Source: Actinomycetota bacterium | GTDB lineage: Bacteria; Actinomycetota; Acidimicrobiia; Acidimicrobiales; JAJPHE01 | Assembly: GCA_021325435.1 (NCBI GenBank) | Contig: JAJPHE010000106.1 | Coordinates: 1-49,722 of the forward strand | Length of the DNA stretch: 49,722 bases | Direction: 5' to 3' | Shown here: positions 15,625 through 24,700 of the stretch, piece by piece | Layout of the letters: every line of letters begins with the position of its first letter | Position numbering within the stretch: position 1 is the first letter of the stretch | Notes under the pieces: generated by a model | The model's database searches: none | The model's input: the letters and a program-made list of their open reading frames with translations, nothing else | What the model was told of the DNA's origin: nothing | Program-made: the position numbers and the translations under genes

Positions 15625-17118
15625 CTAACCGCTGGGGAACTGGAGCCAGCCGGCGACCGCCCCGCTGGCCTGCGGATCCCCGCTCTGGCCCGCGCATCCG
15701 GGGCTGGTGCTGCCGGAAGGGCACGAGGTGAAGAAGCTGGCCCACGGGGTCCCGTCGGGGCCGATGTCGGCGCCGATGAAGTCGTCGCGGGCCTGGGCGG
15801 GGGCGCCTTGCACCAGTGGGTGACCGGGCGGGTTGACGGTGGCGCTCCACAGCAGCGGCCGCGGGCTGAGGGCGTCGCGGGTGGCGCTGATGTAGCCGTC
15901 CAGATCGGCGGAGCCGGAGGTGGCGCCGAGGTAGGAGACGGCGATCTCGGAGCCGCGCTCGGCCGCGTACCACTCGGCGATCGAGGTGACCCCGGGCGCG
16001 GTGAGGTTCACCGGCGCCGACCAGTCGAGGCCGCCGTCCCGCGAGGTCCGCAGCAGGAGTCGGGCGCCGTCCTGGTGCAGCGAGTAGAGGTTGCCGCGCT
16101 CGTCGACTCGCAGCTCGTCGGTGGCCGGGATGACGAGCGGGCGGCCGTGACGGTCGTGCAGGATCGGCCACGAGGAGGCCTCGTCGGTGCTGCGGGCCAG
16201 GAACGTGGCCGACCCGCAGTGGACCGTCACGTAGAGCGAGCCGTCGGGCGCCGGCTCCGGGTAGTTGCCGTCGCCGGCGTCGAACACCTCCGAGTTGGTT
16301 CCGCACTCGGGATGGGCCGGCAGGGGCCGCGAGAACAGCAGCGACGTCTGGGACCAGCTCCGCCCCCCGTCGAGCGAGCGGTAGCAGGCGCGGTAGGCGG
16401 GGACGTCCGGCGCCGCCCAGTAGAAGAGCATGTCGTTGCCGCACCAGTAGGTGACGTCGGGGTAGTTCACCGGACGGGGACCGTGGGCGGCCGGCGGCCC
16501 GGCGGCGAAGCGGGGGTTCTCGGACTCGACGTAGGGGCTCAGCGCCGCGTAGCTCCACGTCCGCCCGTCGTCCCCGCTGGCCATCAGGTGGGCGTGGCCG
16601 GCCGGCTCCTGGTCGGCCACGGGCGCCGCCCCGGACTGGGGGGCCGGGTTGGGGCTGAGGGCGTAGTAGAAGATCCGGCCGGTGCGGCGGTCCACGTACA
16701 GCTGGTCGTCCTGGGCCACCCACGTGAGCCCGGCGGGCTTCACGAACCGCCAGGTGGCGCCGTGGTCGCGGCTCAGGGCGAGGCCGCCCGGCTGCAGGCT
16801 GGTCGACGGCCGGGGCCCGGGCGCCCCCGGCACGAAGCCGGTGCCGGCCAGCCCGGGGGTGACGGTGGCGGGCTCGTAGACGACGGTGCCGTCGGAGCTG
16901 ACCGCGATCCGTGTCTCGGCCCCGCCGAAGCCGGTCTGCGTCTCGCACACCAGCGGCGCCGGACCCGGGCTGACCGCCGCCGTGCCGGCCTGGTTCGCCT
17001 GGGCGTGGCGGGGGCCGCAGCCGGGGGGAGCCGGCCGGCCCTGGGCGGCCAGCACCCCGGGGGCCAGCCCGGCGGCGAGCCCGGCGACGGCGGCGATGGT
17101 CAGGACACGCCGGATCAC
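15625..17118 (-). CDS. exported Asp-box (BNR) sialidase-like protein
   Basis: 497 residues from GTG 17118, which begins a signal peptide (VIRRVLTIAAVAGLAAGLAP). The mature part has at least four Asp-box turns with the pattern SxDxGxTW: LSRDHGATWRFV, MASGDDGRTWSYA, SLDGGRSWSQT and TSRDGGLDWSAPV, the hallmark of six-bladed sialidase/VPS10-type propellers. I cannot see the full arginine triad of true sialidases, so exo-alpha-sialidase activity is not assured. The GTG start overlaps the upstream gene's stop as GTGA (17115-17118), making a translationally coupled two-gene exported unit with the EXORDIUM-like protein. Confidence 0.82.
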   Translation of the reverse strand: MIRRVLTIAAVAGLAAGLAPGVLAAQGRPAPPGCGPRHAQANQAGTAAVSPGPAPLVCETQTGFGGAETRIAVSSDGTVVYEPATVTPGLAGTGFVPGAPGPRPSTSLQPGGLALSRDHGATWRFVKPAGLTWVAQDDQLYVDRRTGRIFYYALSPNPAPQSGAAPVADQEPAGHAHLMASGDDGRTWSYAALSPYVESENPRFAAGPPAAHGPRPVNYPDVTYWCGNDMLFYWAAPDVPAYRACYRSLDGGRSWSQTSLLFSRPLPAHPECGTNSEVFDAGDGNYPEPAPDGSLYVTVHCGSATFLARSTDEASSWPILHDRHGRPLVIPATDELRVDERGNLYSLHQDGARLLLRTSRDGGLDWSAPVNLTAPGVTSIAEWYAAERGSEIAVSYLGATSGSADLDGYISATRDALSPRPLLWSATVNPPGHPLVQGAPAQARDDFIGADIGPDGTPWASFFTSCPSGSTSPGCAGQSGDPQASGAVAGWLQFPSG

Positions 17119-18224
17119 GGGTAGCTGACCACGCAGCCTCCCTGGCCCTGGTTGAAGGCGTTGCTCCACAGCGACTGCACGGCGAACTGTCCGGTGCTGA
17201 GCGACAGGTTGGTGGCCCCGCCGGGCTGGCCCGGTGAGATCCAGGCGCACTTGTCGCCGTTCTCGTTGGTGGAGATGTCGTTCCAGCCGTCCTGGAACGG
17301 CCAGGCGTCCGGATCGGTGACGGCTTCGGCGTACTCGTGGCCCGACACGATGCTGAACCCGTCGAAGATCCCGTTGCCGGAGGCGGTGTTGGTCTTGTTG
17401 ACGTAGTTCATGCCGCAGCTTCCGAGGGCGGCGCCCGGACCGAGGTCCACGTCGAGCAGGTACGGGATGAACGCGTAGCGCAGGCCGTGCCCGGAGGGGT
17501 TGGTGACCTCACTGTGGTAGCCGCAGTAGGCGCCGAACGGCGTGGCCCCGGTCGCCACCCGGCCCGGCGGGGCGAACACGAAGAAGGTGGCGTTGAGGTC
17601 GGTGGCGTCGCCGAAGTGGGCGGCGGCGCTCTTCGCCTCGGTCGCCACCGGGTCGGGGACGGCGTTCTCGGCCAGGCCGAGCGTGTCGATGACCGCCGGA
17701 GCCGCCGAGGTGTCGTTCCAGACCCCCGCCAGCACCGAGCTGGGGTTGGTTACCGAGCTGATGCCTGAGCTGTTGGCACAGGTGAGGTCACCGATCGACC
17801 CGCCCTGGCAGTACTGGGTCTGGATGTTGTTCCACGCCGTTCCGCCCACGCCGGAGAAGAACGAGACGATGTAGTTCTGCAGCTGGCCGAGGTTGTAGTC
17901 GGACCCCGACGGGCTCTTGACCGGGATCTGGTACGCCGGGTTGGTCGGGTCGGTCCACTCGCTGCCCCAGAAGGTCAGGTAGACCTTCGGCGTCGTCTCC
18001 ACCGCCCCGCCGTGGTAGATGAGGTTGTTGGCGGTGGCCGTCGACAGGCTGGCCGCGCTGCGCACGCCCCGAGCCCAGAACACGTGCTTGCCGTTGATGT
18101 TGAGGGGGGCGACGCCGCCGGCTCCGGCCGGGCCGGGACCCGACGCCCGGGCCGCGCCCATTCCGACCGCCCCCAAGGCGGTGACCAGCCCCAGGCCCAT
18201 GGCCCCCAGGCGTCGTGCTCGCAT
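17115..18224 (-). CDS. exported EXORDIUM/phi-1-like protein with HExxxE-type metal motif
   Basis: 369 residues with a signal peptide at 1-28. NLIYHGGAVETTPKVYLTFW matches the entry block of the plant EXORDIUM (phosphate-induced protein 1) family and its bacterial relatives. VSGHEYAEAVTDPDAWPF (H296, E297) followed by DGWNDISTNENGDKCAW is that family's HE...E...TDP signature, which looks like a metal-binding site; peptidase activity is not shown. Cysteines at 139, 149, 234, 270 and 326 fit an exported fold. A 15-bp-paired hairpin covers the ribosome binding site upstream. The next gene starts within its stop codon. Family recognition is moderately firm; biochemical role unknown. Confidence 0.72.
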   Translation of the reverse strand: MRARRLGAMGLGLVTALGAVGMGAARASGPGPAGAGGVAPLNINGKHVFWARGVRSAASLSTATANNLIYHGGAVETTPKVYLTFWGSEWTDPTNPAYQIPVKSPSGSDYNLGQLQNYIVSFFSGVGGTAWNNIQTQYCQGGSIGDLTCANSSGISSVTNPSSVLAGVWNDTSAAPAVIDTLGLAENAVPDPVATEAKSAAAHFGDATDLNATFFVFAPPGRVATGATPFGAYCGYHSEVTNPSGHGLRYAFIPYLLDVDLGPGAALGSCGMNYVNKTNTASGNGIFDGFSIVSGHEYAEAVTDPDAWPFQDGWNDISTNENGDKCAWISPGQPGGATNLSLSTGQFAVQSLWSNAFNQGQGGCVVSYP

Positions 18225-18280
18225 CCGGACCCCTCCGTCGAATCACGCTTTTGTCGACAAATTCGACGAAGGGTCCGAAT
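18225..18280 (-). promoter_or_regulatory. hairpin that includes the ribosome binding site of the EXORDIUM-like gene
   Basis: On the minus strand CGGACCC (18277-18271) pairs with GGGTCCG (18232-18226) and CGTCGAAT (18268-18261) with ATTCGACG (18243-18236), separated by a 2/3-base internal loop. The terminal loop of 17 bases contains the palindrome TTGTCGACAA (18251-18260). The ribosome binding site GGAGGGG (18236-18230) lies in the 3' arm, and the ATG follows directly. Formation would hide the ribosome binding site. A DNA operator role is the alternative. Confidence 0.55.
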
Positions 18281-18319
18281 AGTCCTCTTCCCCCGCCGGC
18301 TACCGGGGGTCGGTCGGCG

Positions 18320-18335
18320 CTGACCGGCCGGTCAG
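18320..18335. repeat. 16-bp perfect palindrome at the end of the 104-residue gene
   Basis: CTGACCGGCCGGTCAG is self-complementary and contains the TGA stop of the minus-strand gene ending at 18332. Upstream on the plus strand CCCCCG/CGGGGG (18292-18308) can also fold. Either could end transcription of the small gene, but no U-tract is present and role is uncertain. Confidence 0.45.
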
Positions 18336-18646
18336 AAGAGCGACGCCGAGGTCTGCACGTCCTGGATGCCCTCCTGGAGATGCAGCGACGGCAGGATGCG
18401 CACGCTGTTCCACTGGGGAAGGCGCGACTCGACGAGGAAGCGGTCGAGGTCCTCGCTGCTGCCGGCCTCGACGACGACCACCGTCGTGTGCTGGCGGTTG
18501 ACCCACGGACCCGACAGGATGCTGACGCCGCACTTCTCGGCGATCTTCGGGATGTCGGCGGCGGTGTCCAACAGCAACTGGCGGGTGCGGCTGTTGCTCG
18601 TCGGGCAGATCTCCGGGCTGTGCTCGCCCAATAGGACGTAATGCAT
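18332..18646 (-). CDS. small conserved protein, probable ferredoxin-like (dimeric alpha/beta) fold
   Basis: 104 residues from ATG 18646, preceded by GGGGGAGGG. The sequence YVLLGEHSPEICPTSNSRTR, KCGVSILSGPWVNRQHTTVV and FLVESRLPQWNSVRILPSL looks like a conserved family with a small alternating beta-alpha-beta pattern. I recognise the CPTSN and WNSVRILPS blocks as conserved in hypothetical proteins but know no function. It stands alone in a 132-bp-flanked position between the EXORDIUM-like gene and the nucleotidyltransferase, all on the minus strand. Confidence 0.75.
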   Translation of the reverse strand: MHYVLLGEHSPEICPTSNSRTRQLLLDTAADIPKIAEKCGVSILSGPWVNRQHTTVVVVEAGSSEDLDRFLVESRLPQWNSVRILPSLHLQEGIQDVQTSASLF

Positions 18647-18778
18647 GTGGCCCTCCCCCTGCGCTCTCGCGCTTCGGTGACCTGCGAAAGGCAGATCGCC
18701 GTTCAGGTAAGCCCGGGAACGGAGCGGCGGCAATAGCGCGGATTGACGATGACAGCGGCGCCGGGAAGGGCGGTCGGC

Positions 18779-19516
18779 CTAGCGGGTCCAGACGTCGTCC
18801 TGGACGGCCAGAAGTCCGGCCACCGTCCCGACCAGCGCGGGCAGGTCCCCCCGGTGTCGCCGTAGGGCGTCGTTCACCTCCGACAGCCCGGCGCGCTCCA
18901 CGATGCGCTTCTCGTTGAGGGCCCACTGCCCGGCGGCGGCCAACCGGGCCTGGGCGGTGGCCAGCACCGCCTGGGTGAGGTTGGCGAGGCAAGCGGCGTC
19001 GTCGCCGCGCCGGGCGTAGACCTCGGCGAAGCTCAGGGCTCCGCCGGCCAACCGGTTCCACACGGTCGGCGCCGTACGGCGCAGCTCGGACGGGAACTCC
19101 GGTCGGGGCAGGGCCAGCTCGCCGGCCAGGACCCTTCCCACCGCCAACTCGCCGGCGAGGACGTAGGTGGCGATGCCGGCCACGTACCCGACCTCGCGTT
19201 GGATCTCGAACCGTCCCCGCTCGGCCTCCGCCGTCCAGTGGGCGACCTCGTCGATCTGGCGGTAGACGAGGTCCACCCGGGCCCCCTCGACGGTGAGCCA
19301 CGCCCCGCCGTTGACGAGCCGACCCCACTCTCCAGGAGCGAACACCTGGCCGGGCCAGCCCAACGCCCGCACGTCGTCGGGTCGGATGGTGCCGCGGTAG
19401 TAGAGGCCGAAGTCCCAGTCGGAGTCCTCGCCGGCCGCGCCCGTGGCTCGCGATCCGCCGAGGGTGACGGCCTCGACCCCGGGAATGCGGGCCAGCTGCT
19501 CGGCCAGGTGCTCCAC
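18779..19516 (-). CDS. nucleotidyltransferase-domain protein (DNA polymerase beta-like)
   Basis: 245 residues from GTG 19516. VEAVTLGGSRATGAAGEDSD followed by WDFGLYY is the NT-fold signature GS-x(n)-SDxD, with the two metal-binding acids D41-type/D43-type in SDWDF; a third acid is in GARVDLVYR. The C-terminal helical part (LANLTQAVLATAQARLAAAG) resembles the domain of aminoglycoside or lincosamide nucleotidyltransferases. It may transfer AMP to a small molecule, or be part of a toxin-antitoxin-like NT group, but no HEPN partner is adjacent. Substrate unknown. Confidence 0.82.
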   Translation of the reverse strand: MEHLAEQLARIPGVEAVTLGGSRATGAAGEDSDWDFGLYYRGTIRPDDVRALGWPGQVFAPGEWGRLVNGGAWLTVEGARVDLVYRQIDEVAHWTAEAERGRFEIQREVGYVAGIATYVLAGELAVGRVLAGELALPRPEFPSELRRTAPTVWNRLAGGALSFAEVYARRGDDAACLANLTQAVLATAQARLAAAGQWALNEKRIVERAGLSEVNDALRRHRGDLPALVGTVAGLLAVQDDVWTR

Positions 19517-19862
19517 CGGGATCAGCTGGGCCCGCAGCCGAGGCCGTTCATGTCCAGGGATGGTCCCATCGGTGACCCATGGCGAGCCATAGCCCGCGCG
19601 AGGGATGACAGTGCCGGTGAGATTCGTGGCCTAACGGAGGCGATGGGCGGAAGCGTCACCCTCTGTCACTACCACCAGTGACAGAGGGATCAGAGCGAAC
19701 GCGCCGAGGGCCGCGCACAGTGGTGTGCCGCTCCCGTTCCGCGAGCACCGGGCCCGCTGTCAATGGCCTTTCCCCGCTCGGAAGCGTCATTCTGCCCAAC
19801 TGTGCTTTACATCCCGGTCGAGCCCATGGACCATCGGCGCTGACAAGGTGGAGGTCAGGCGG
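19517..19862. other. 346-bp gap between divergent genes
   Basis: No convincing gene. It contains the 12-bp dyad listed separately and two copies of GGAAGCGTCA (19649-19658 and 19780-19789). The plus-strand gene starts at 19863 after GGAGG. A short AT-richer stretch around 19790-19812 (AACTGTGCTTTACATC) may hold its promoter. Reading frames across the gap lack coherent protein features. Confidence 0.5.
19659..19688. repeat. 12-bp inverted repeat with 6-base loop
   Basis: CCCTCTGTCACT (19659-19670), loop ACCACC, AGTGACAGAGGG (19677-19688). The arms match perfectly. It is not followed by a T-run on either strand and lies between divergent genes, so an operator is more likely than a terminator. 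Confidence 0.6.
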
Positions 19863-20552
19863 ATGCTGGCGAGACTGGTGGTGGGTCGGATGGACCCGCA
19901 ACACATCGACTGTCGTAGCTGGGTGATCACCGACGAGCTCGTACCGGGGTTCGTGGCCAGCTCCGAGCCCGAGCGGATGGGCCTGTGGATGGTCGACCGG
20001 AGGTCCGGCCGGGCGCTGGAGCTGACCTGTTGGCCCGACCACGAGACCCTCGACCGAGCCCGGGTCGAGGACGCTGCCGATCGGGCCCGTCTGGCCGAGC
20101 TGCTCGGCTTGCAGATCTCCGCTTCGATCACCGCCGAGGTGATCGGCCAGAGGCGCCCGGTCGGGCCGGAGGACGGCCGGGCGCCGAGGTGGGCCCGGAC
20201 GACCTGGGTGAGTGGCCTCACCCGTGACCACCACGACCTGTTGCGGGCACTGCACGCCCAGGTCAAGGCGCTCGATTCCCCGGGCTTCCTGGGCGGCTGC
20301 TGGGTGGCGGACTACGCCTCGGGCAACGGGATGGGCCTCAGCCTGTGGGCGGACGCCGCCAGCATGTGCGCCAGCGGTTTCGCCGTGCGCGGCTTCCGCC
20401 GGCACTTCCGGCGCACGGTGCCCTGCACCATCGGGACCGTCGAGGAGTACCAGGTGATCGCCAGCGTGCCGCCGATGGGGGCGCGGACGATCGACCTGGC
20501 GGGCGAGGCCACCGACCCGGCCGGCGCTCAGCCTTCCAGCGTCTTGCGGTAG
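19863..20552 (+). CDS. tandem dimeric alpha/beta-barrel (ABM-like) protein, function unknown
   Basis: 229 residues from ATG 19863, 7 bases after GGAGG. Two halves look alike. The first has LVPGFVASSEPERMGLWMVD and ALELTCWPDHETLDRARVED; the second has LDSPGFLGGCWVADYASGNG and GLSLWADAASMCASGF. The pattern PGF(V/L)xGxW...L(T/S)xW is typical of antibiotic-biosynthesis-monooxygenase/stress-responsive barrels, so a duplicated barrel is likely. No catalytic residues can be assigned. The last 25 bp overlap the converging GNAT gene. Confidence 0.68.
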   Translation: MLARLVVGRMDPQHIDCRSWVITDELVPGFVASSEPERMGLWMVDRRSGRALELTCWPDHETLDRARVEDAADRARLAELLGLQISASITAEVIGQRRPVGPEDGRAPRWARTTWVSGLTRDHHDLLRALHAQVKALDSPGFLGGCWVADYASGNGMGLSLWADAASMCASGFAVRGFRRHFRRTVPCTIGTVEEYQVIASVPPMGARTIDLAGEATDPAGAQPSSVLR

Positions 20553-20965
20553 ACGTTCGTCTCGCGCCGCTCGAAGCCGAGCTTCTGGTAGAGGCGGTTG
20601 GCGGCCTCCCGTGACGGACGGGAGGTCAGGTCGACGTCGCGACAACCCTCGGCGGTCGCCCGCCGCAGGGCGGCGTGGGTCAAGGCGGCTCCGACACCCT
20701 TGCCCCGGGCGGCGTCGTCGACCACGACGTCTTCGATGATGGCCCGCAACCCGGTGGGGATGCGGAACAGCACCAGGGTCAGGCTTCCGAGGATGCGACC
20801 TTCCTCGCGGGCGACGAAGAGGACGCACGCCGGGGATTCGACGATCTGTCGCAGCTCGTCCGGTCCGGGAGCAGGAGCGGAGCTCGACAGCTGCGGCACC
20901 AGACCGGCGATGGCGGCGACCAGCTCGTCGTCGACCGCGGTCGCCTCCTCCACCACCACGCTCAT
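20528..20965 (-). CDS. GNAT-family N-acetyltransferase
   Basis: 145 residues from ATG 20965 (MSVVVEEATAVDDELV). The acetyl-CoA motif A is IIEDVVVDDAARGKGVGAAL (R/QxxGxG/A), and motif B is EGCRDVDLTSRPSREAANRL with LYQKLGFERRE. These proteins transfer an acetyl group from acetyl-CoA to an amine; the target is unknown. It lies 7 bp downstream of the nei gene, so it may belong to the lhr-nei transcript. Extension to 21064 is out of the family N-terminus and is rejected. Confidence 0.9.
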   Translation of the reverse strand: MSVVVEEATAVDDELVAAIAGLVPQLSSSAPAPGPDELRQIVESPACVLFVAREEGRILGSLTLVLFRIPTGLRAIIEDVVVDDAARGKGVGAALTHAALRRATAEGCRDVDLTSRPSREAANRLYQKLGFERRETNVYRKTLEG

Positions 20966-20972
20966 GAGCCGG

Positions 20973-21770
20973 TCATGGTATCGGTGAGGACGGTGAGGCC
21001 TGGCAGCTCGGGCACCAGTACACGCTGCGGTTGCCCAGCGGGCTGCGGGCGACGGACGTGCCACAGCGCCGGCACGGCCGCCCGGCCCTGCCGTAGACGA
21101 GCGGACGGCCGGGGCCGGCGCCGGTGTCGCGGGCGAACCCGAGTCGCGGCGACAGGTTGGCCCGCAGCATGGCGGCCGCCGCGGCGACCAGGGCGTCGAG
21201 CTCCTCGGCTCCGAGGTCGGCGACCGGCGCCCACGGCCAGAGGCGCCGGGCGAACAGCGCCTCGCACCGGTAGACGTTGCCGACGCCGGACACGACCCGC
21301 TGGTCGAGCAGCAGCTCGCCGGCGGTGGCCCCCGCGGGCAGGGCCGCCGCCCGCCGGCGCACCTCCCCGAGGTCGAGGGGCTCCACGCAGGCGTCGGGGC
21401 CGAGGTCAGCCACCCGGACGGAGGCGTCCCGGACGTCGAGGACCTCGACCACGGGCGCGTCGAAGCAGGCGGCGTGGCGATCGCCGGCTTCGAGCACGAT
21501 GTCGGCCCGGCTCATCGACCGCCGCCAGGACGACGGCGCCGGCTTGACCCTCCACGAGCCGGTCATGCCGAGGTGGGTGTGGACCACCAGCCGGTCGTCG
21601 ACGGTGAGGAGAAGGTGCTTGCCCTTGGCCTCGACCCCGGTGACCACCCCGCCGACCAACCGCGCCGCGCCGAGGGCGACGTGCCGGCTGGTGGCGGCGG
21701 TGAGGGTGCGCCCGGCCAGCCACTGACGCAGGGTGGCGGCGCTGCGGTGGATGGTGTCGCCTTCGGGCAC
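20973..21770 (-). CDS. nei: Fpg/Nei-family DNA glycosylase/AP lyase (endonuclease VIII-like)
   Basis: 265 residues from GTG 21770. The processed N-terminus PEGDTI supplies the catalytic P2 and E3. HTHLGMTGSW holds the conserved lysine/threonine region, and VSGVGNVYRCEALFARRLWP is the helix-2-turn-helix. The zinc finger is CRRCG-x(n)-CPSCQ preceded by RPLVYGRAGRPC. It cuts oxidised pyrimidines from DNA with beta,delta-elimination. It directly follows lhr (start 4 bp from the lhr stop); the lhr-nei pair is also found in mycobacteria. Confidence 0.93.
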   Translation of the reverse strand: MPEGDTIHRSAATLRQWLAGRTLTAATSRHVALGAARLVGGVVTGVEAKGKHLLLTVDDRLVVHTHLGMTGSWRVKPAPSSWRRSMSRADIVLEAGDRHAACFDAPVVEVLDVRDASVRVADLGPDACVEPLDLGEVRRRAAALPAGATAGELLLDQRVVSGVGNVYRCEALFARRLWPWAPVADLGAEELDALVAAAAAMLRANLSPRLGFARDTGAGPGRPLVYGRAGRPCRRCGTSVARSPLGNRSVYWCPSCQASPSSPIP

Positions 21771-21773
21771 CGG

Positions 21774-24700
21774 TCAGGCGTAGCGGACCAGGCCCCGTGG
21801 CGTGGGCACGAAGTCGGCCTGGCGCAGGTGGGGCTCGAGGGCGGCGTCGAAGCGGGCCACCGAGAGTCGGGGCAGGCGCCCGTCCTCGACCAGCCCGGCG
21901 AGGGCGGCGACCGCCACTCCCTCCCAGGTGCCGTCGAGGGGACGCAGGGCGACGAGGGAGCGGCCGCCCCGCTCGAGGTAGAGGCAGGCCGCCCCGTCGA
22001 CGGTCACCACGTAGGAGCCGGCCGCCCGCTGCGGGCCCCGGACCGGCCAGGGCAGGGCGGCCCCGTAGGGGTTGGCGGGGTCGGTGGACGCCAGCACCAG
22101 GGCGGGCGGGTCCCCCTCGTCGGCGCCCGAGCGGGCGGCCCTCAGCCGGTCCACCGCACCCGGCACCGAGAACTGGGCGCCGCCCAGCCCGGCGACGAAA
22201 TAGCCCCGGCGCACCCGCCCCGACTCCTCCATGGCCCGCAACACGGGATAGACCGAGGCGAAGCCGCCGGGCACGCCCTCGGCCCGCACCGCCTCGCGGG
22301 TGAGCACGCCGTAGCGCTCGAGCAGCGTCTCGGCCACCGCCACCGTGGCGGTGGTGGGGTCGGGCGCCGCGCCGGTGAGCCCCACCTCTCGTGCCACCAG
22401 CGACCAGCGGCCCTGGGCCCGGGGCGGCCCCATGGCCACCAGCGAGCCGGGGCGGGGACGGCGGGGCCGCCCGCCTCGGCCGGCGCCGCCGGGCCTCACC
22501 GGACGGGCGGCCACGGCGGCCCGCACGGCGGCGAAGGTGTCGTTGGTGACCTCGCCGGCCCACACCAGGTCCCAGAGCGCGTCGAGGGTGGGGGCTTCGC
22601 CGGCCCGCCCCAACGACGAGGGCGGCGCCAGGTCGGTGAAGAAGCAGGCGCCTCGCTCGGAGAGCACGGAGCGGATGCGCTCGTGCTCTTCGCCGTGAGG
22701 CTTCTCCTCGCCCGAGCCGGGAGCCAAGCGCGACACCAGCAGCGGCGCCGTCTGGCGCATGAGCAGCATCACCCGCCCGTCGTCGCGACCGATCGGGCCG
22801 GCGCCGACCCACATCACCAGGCCCGAGGCGATCAGCTCGTCGAGGAGGCGGGGTGAGTAGTCGGCCACCCGGCCGGCCAGCACGTCGCGTTCGAGGACGC
22901 TGGCCGGTAGGGCGAGCCCCTGCAGCTGGGTGACGGCGTCGAGGCACCGGTCGAGTCCGGTGCGCCCTGATCCCAGGCCGTGCCACGCCGGCAGGAAGCG
23001 GGCCAGGGCCTCGGCCGAGGCCGGTTCGACCTCGCGCCGCAGGGCGGCCAGCGACCGTTGGCGCACCAGCCGCAGGACTTCGACGTCGCACCATTCGGTG
23101 CCGGTGCCCCCGGGCCGGAATCCACCCCGGGTGATGACCCCGGCCTGCTGCCCGAGCACGGCTTCGACCACCCCCACCGGAAGCCCGAATCGGGCGGCCG
23201 GCTCGCCGGGGAGGAAGGGGCCGTGGGTGCGGGCATAACGGCGGATCAGCTGGCCCAGGGCGTCGTCCACCGGCTCGAGGAAGGCGTCGGGCAGCCCGGC
23301 GGGAGGAGACACGCCCAGGGCGTCGCGGTAACGGCCGGCGTCCTCGGCGGCGATCAGGCGCTCCTCCCCGGCGACGCGCACCCGGACCGCCCGGCGCGAC
23401 GAGACCAGCTCATCGACCGGGTCCAAGCCGGCGCAGCGCCGGCGCAGCTCGTCGGGGGAAAGGTCTCCCAACCGCCGGAGCAGATCGTGGGCGCCGTCGA
23501 CGCTGGTCGCCCGGCGGTCGTCGGCCAGGCGCTGGAGCTCGTCTTCGAGCGCTTCGAGCGCCTCGGCGTCGACGAGCTCGCGCAGCTCGTCGGACCCGAC
23601 CAGCTCGGCCAGCATGGCCCGGTCCAGGGTGAGGGCCTGGGCCCGCCGCTCGGCCATCGGCGCGTCGCCCTCGTACATGAAGGCGGCGACGTAGCCGAAG
23701 GCGAGCGACGCCGCGAACGGTGATGGGGCGGGAACCTCCACCGACGCCACCCGCAGCCGGCGCGACGCGACGTCGGCCATCAGCTGACGCAGGGCCGGCA
23801 GGTCGAACACGTCGGCCAGGCACTCGCGGTAGGTCTCCATGACCACCGGGAAGGACGGGTGCTGGGAGGTCACCGCCAGCAGATCGGCCGCCTTCTGACG
23901 CAGCTGCCACAACGGCGTGCGCGAGCCGGGGCGGCGCCGGGTGAGCAGCAGGGCCCGGGCCGCGTTCTCGCGGAAGCGGGCGCCGAACACGGCGCTGGTC
24001 GCCACCGCGGTGACGACGAGGTCCTCCACTTCGTCGGGGTCGAGGAGGACGGCGTCCGCCGGGGGGCACTCGTCAGCCTCGGGCAGGCGCACGACGATCC
24101 CGTCGTCGCTCCAGATGGCCTGCACCTCGAGCCCGAGGCGGTCCCGCGCCTTGGCCTCGATGGCGAGGGCCCACGGGGCGTGGACCCGGGCGCCGAACGG
24201 CGACAGCACGCACACCCGCCAGTCCCCGAGCTCGTCGCGGAACCGTTCGACCACCAGCTGGCGGTCGGTTGGCAGCAGGCCCCCGGTCGCTTCGCGCTCC
24301 TCGGCCAGGTAGGCGCGCAGGTTGGCCACCGCCTTGTCGTCGAGGCCGCACTCCTCGGCCAGGCGGGCGTCGTCCCACCCGTCCACCTCGCCCAGGAACC
24401 GCCCCATGGCCCGCCCCAGCTCGACCGGTCGGCCCACCCGGTCGCCGTGCCAGAAGGGCATCTTGCCCGGCAGCCCGGGGGCCGGGGTGACGATCACCCG
24501 GTCCCTCTGGATCTCCTCGATCCGCCACGTGGTGGCGCCGAGCACGAAGGTCTCCCCGGGGCGGGCCTCGTACACGAACTCCTCGTCGAGCTCGCCGACC
24601 CGGCTCCCTTCGGGGGTGAAGGCCCCGTACAGGCCCCGCTCCGGGATGGTGCCCCCGCTCGTCACCGCCACCATGCGGGCTCCGGGACGGGCCGACAGGG

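Noticed and set aside
18647-18778. 132-bp upstream region of the small protein, checked for a riboswitch
   Set aside because: I could not match any known core motif (c-di-AMP, cobalamin, guanidine, SAH).
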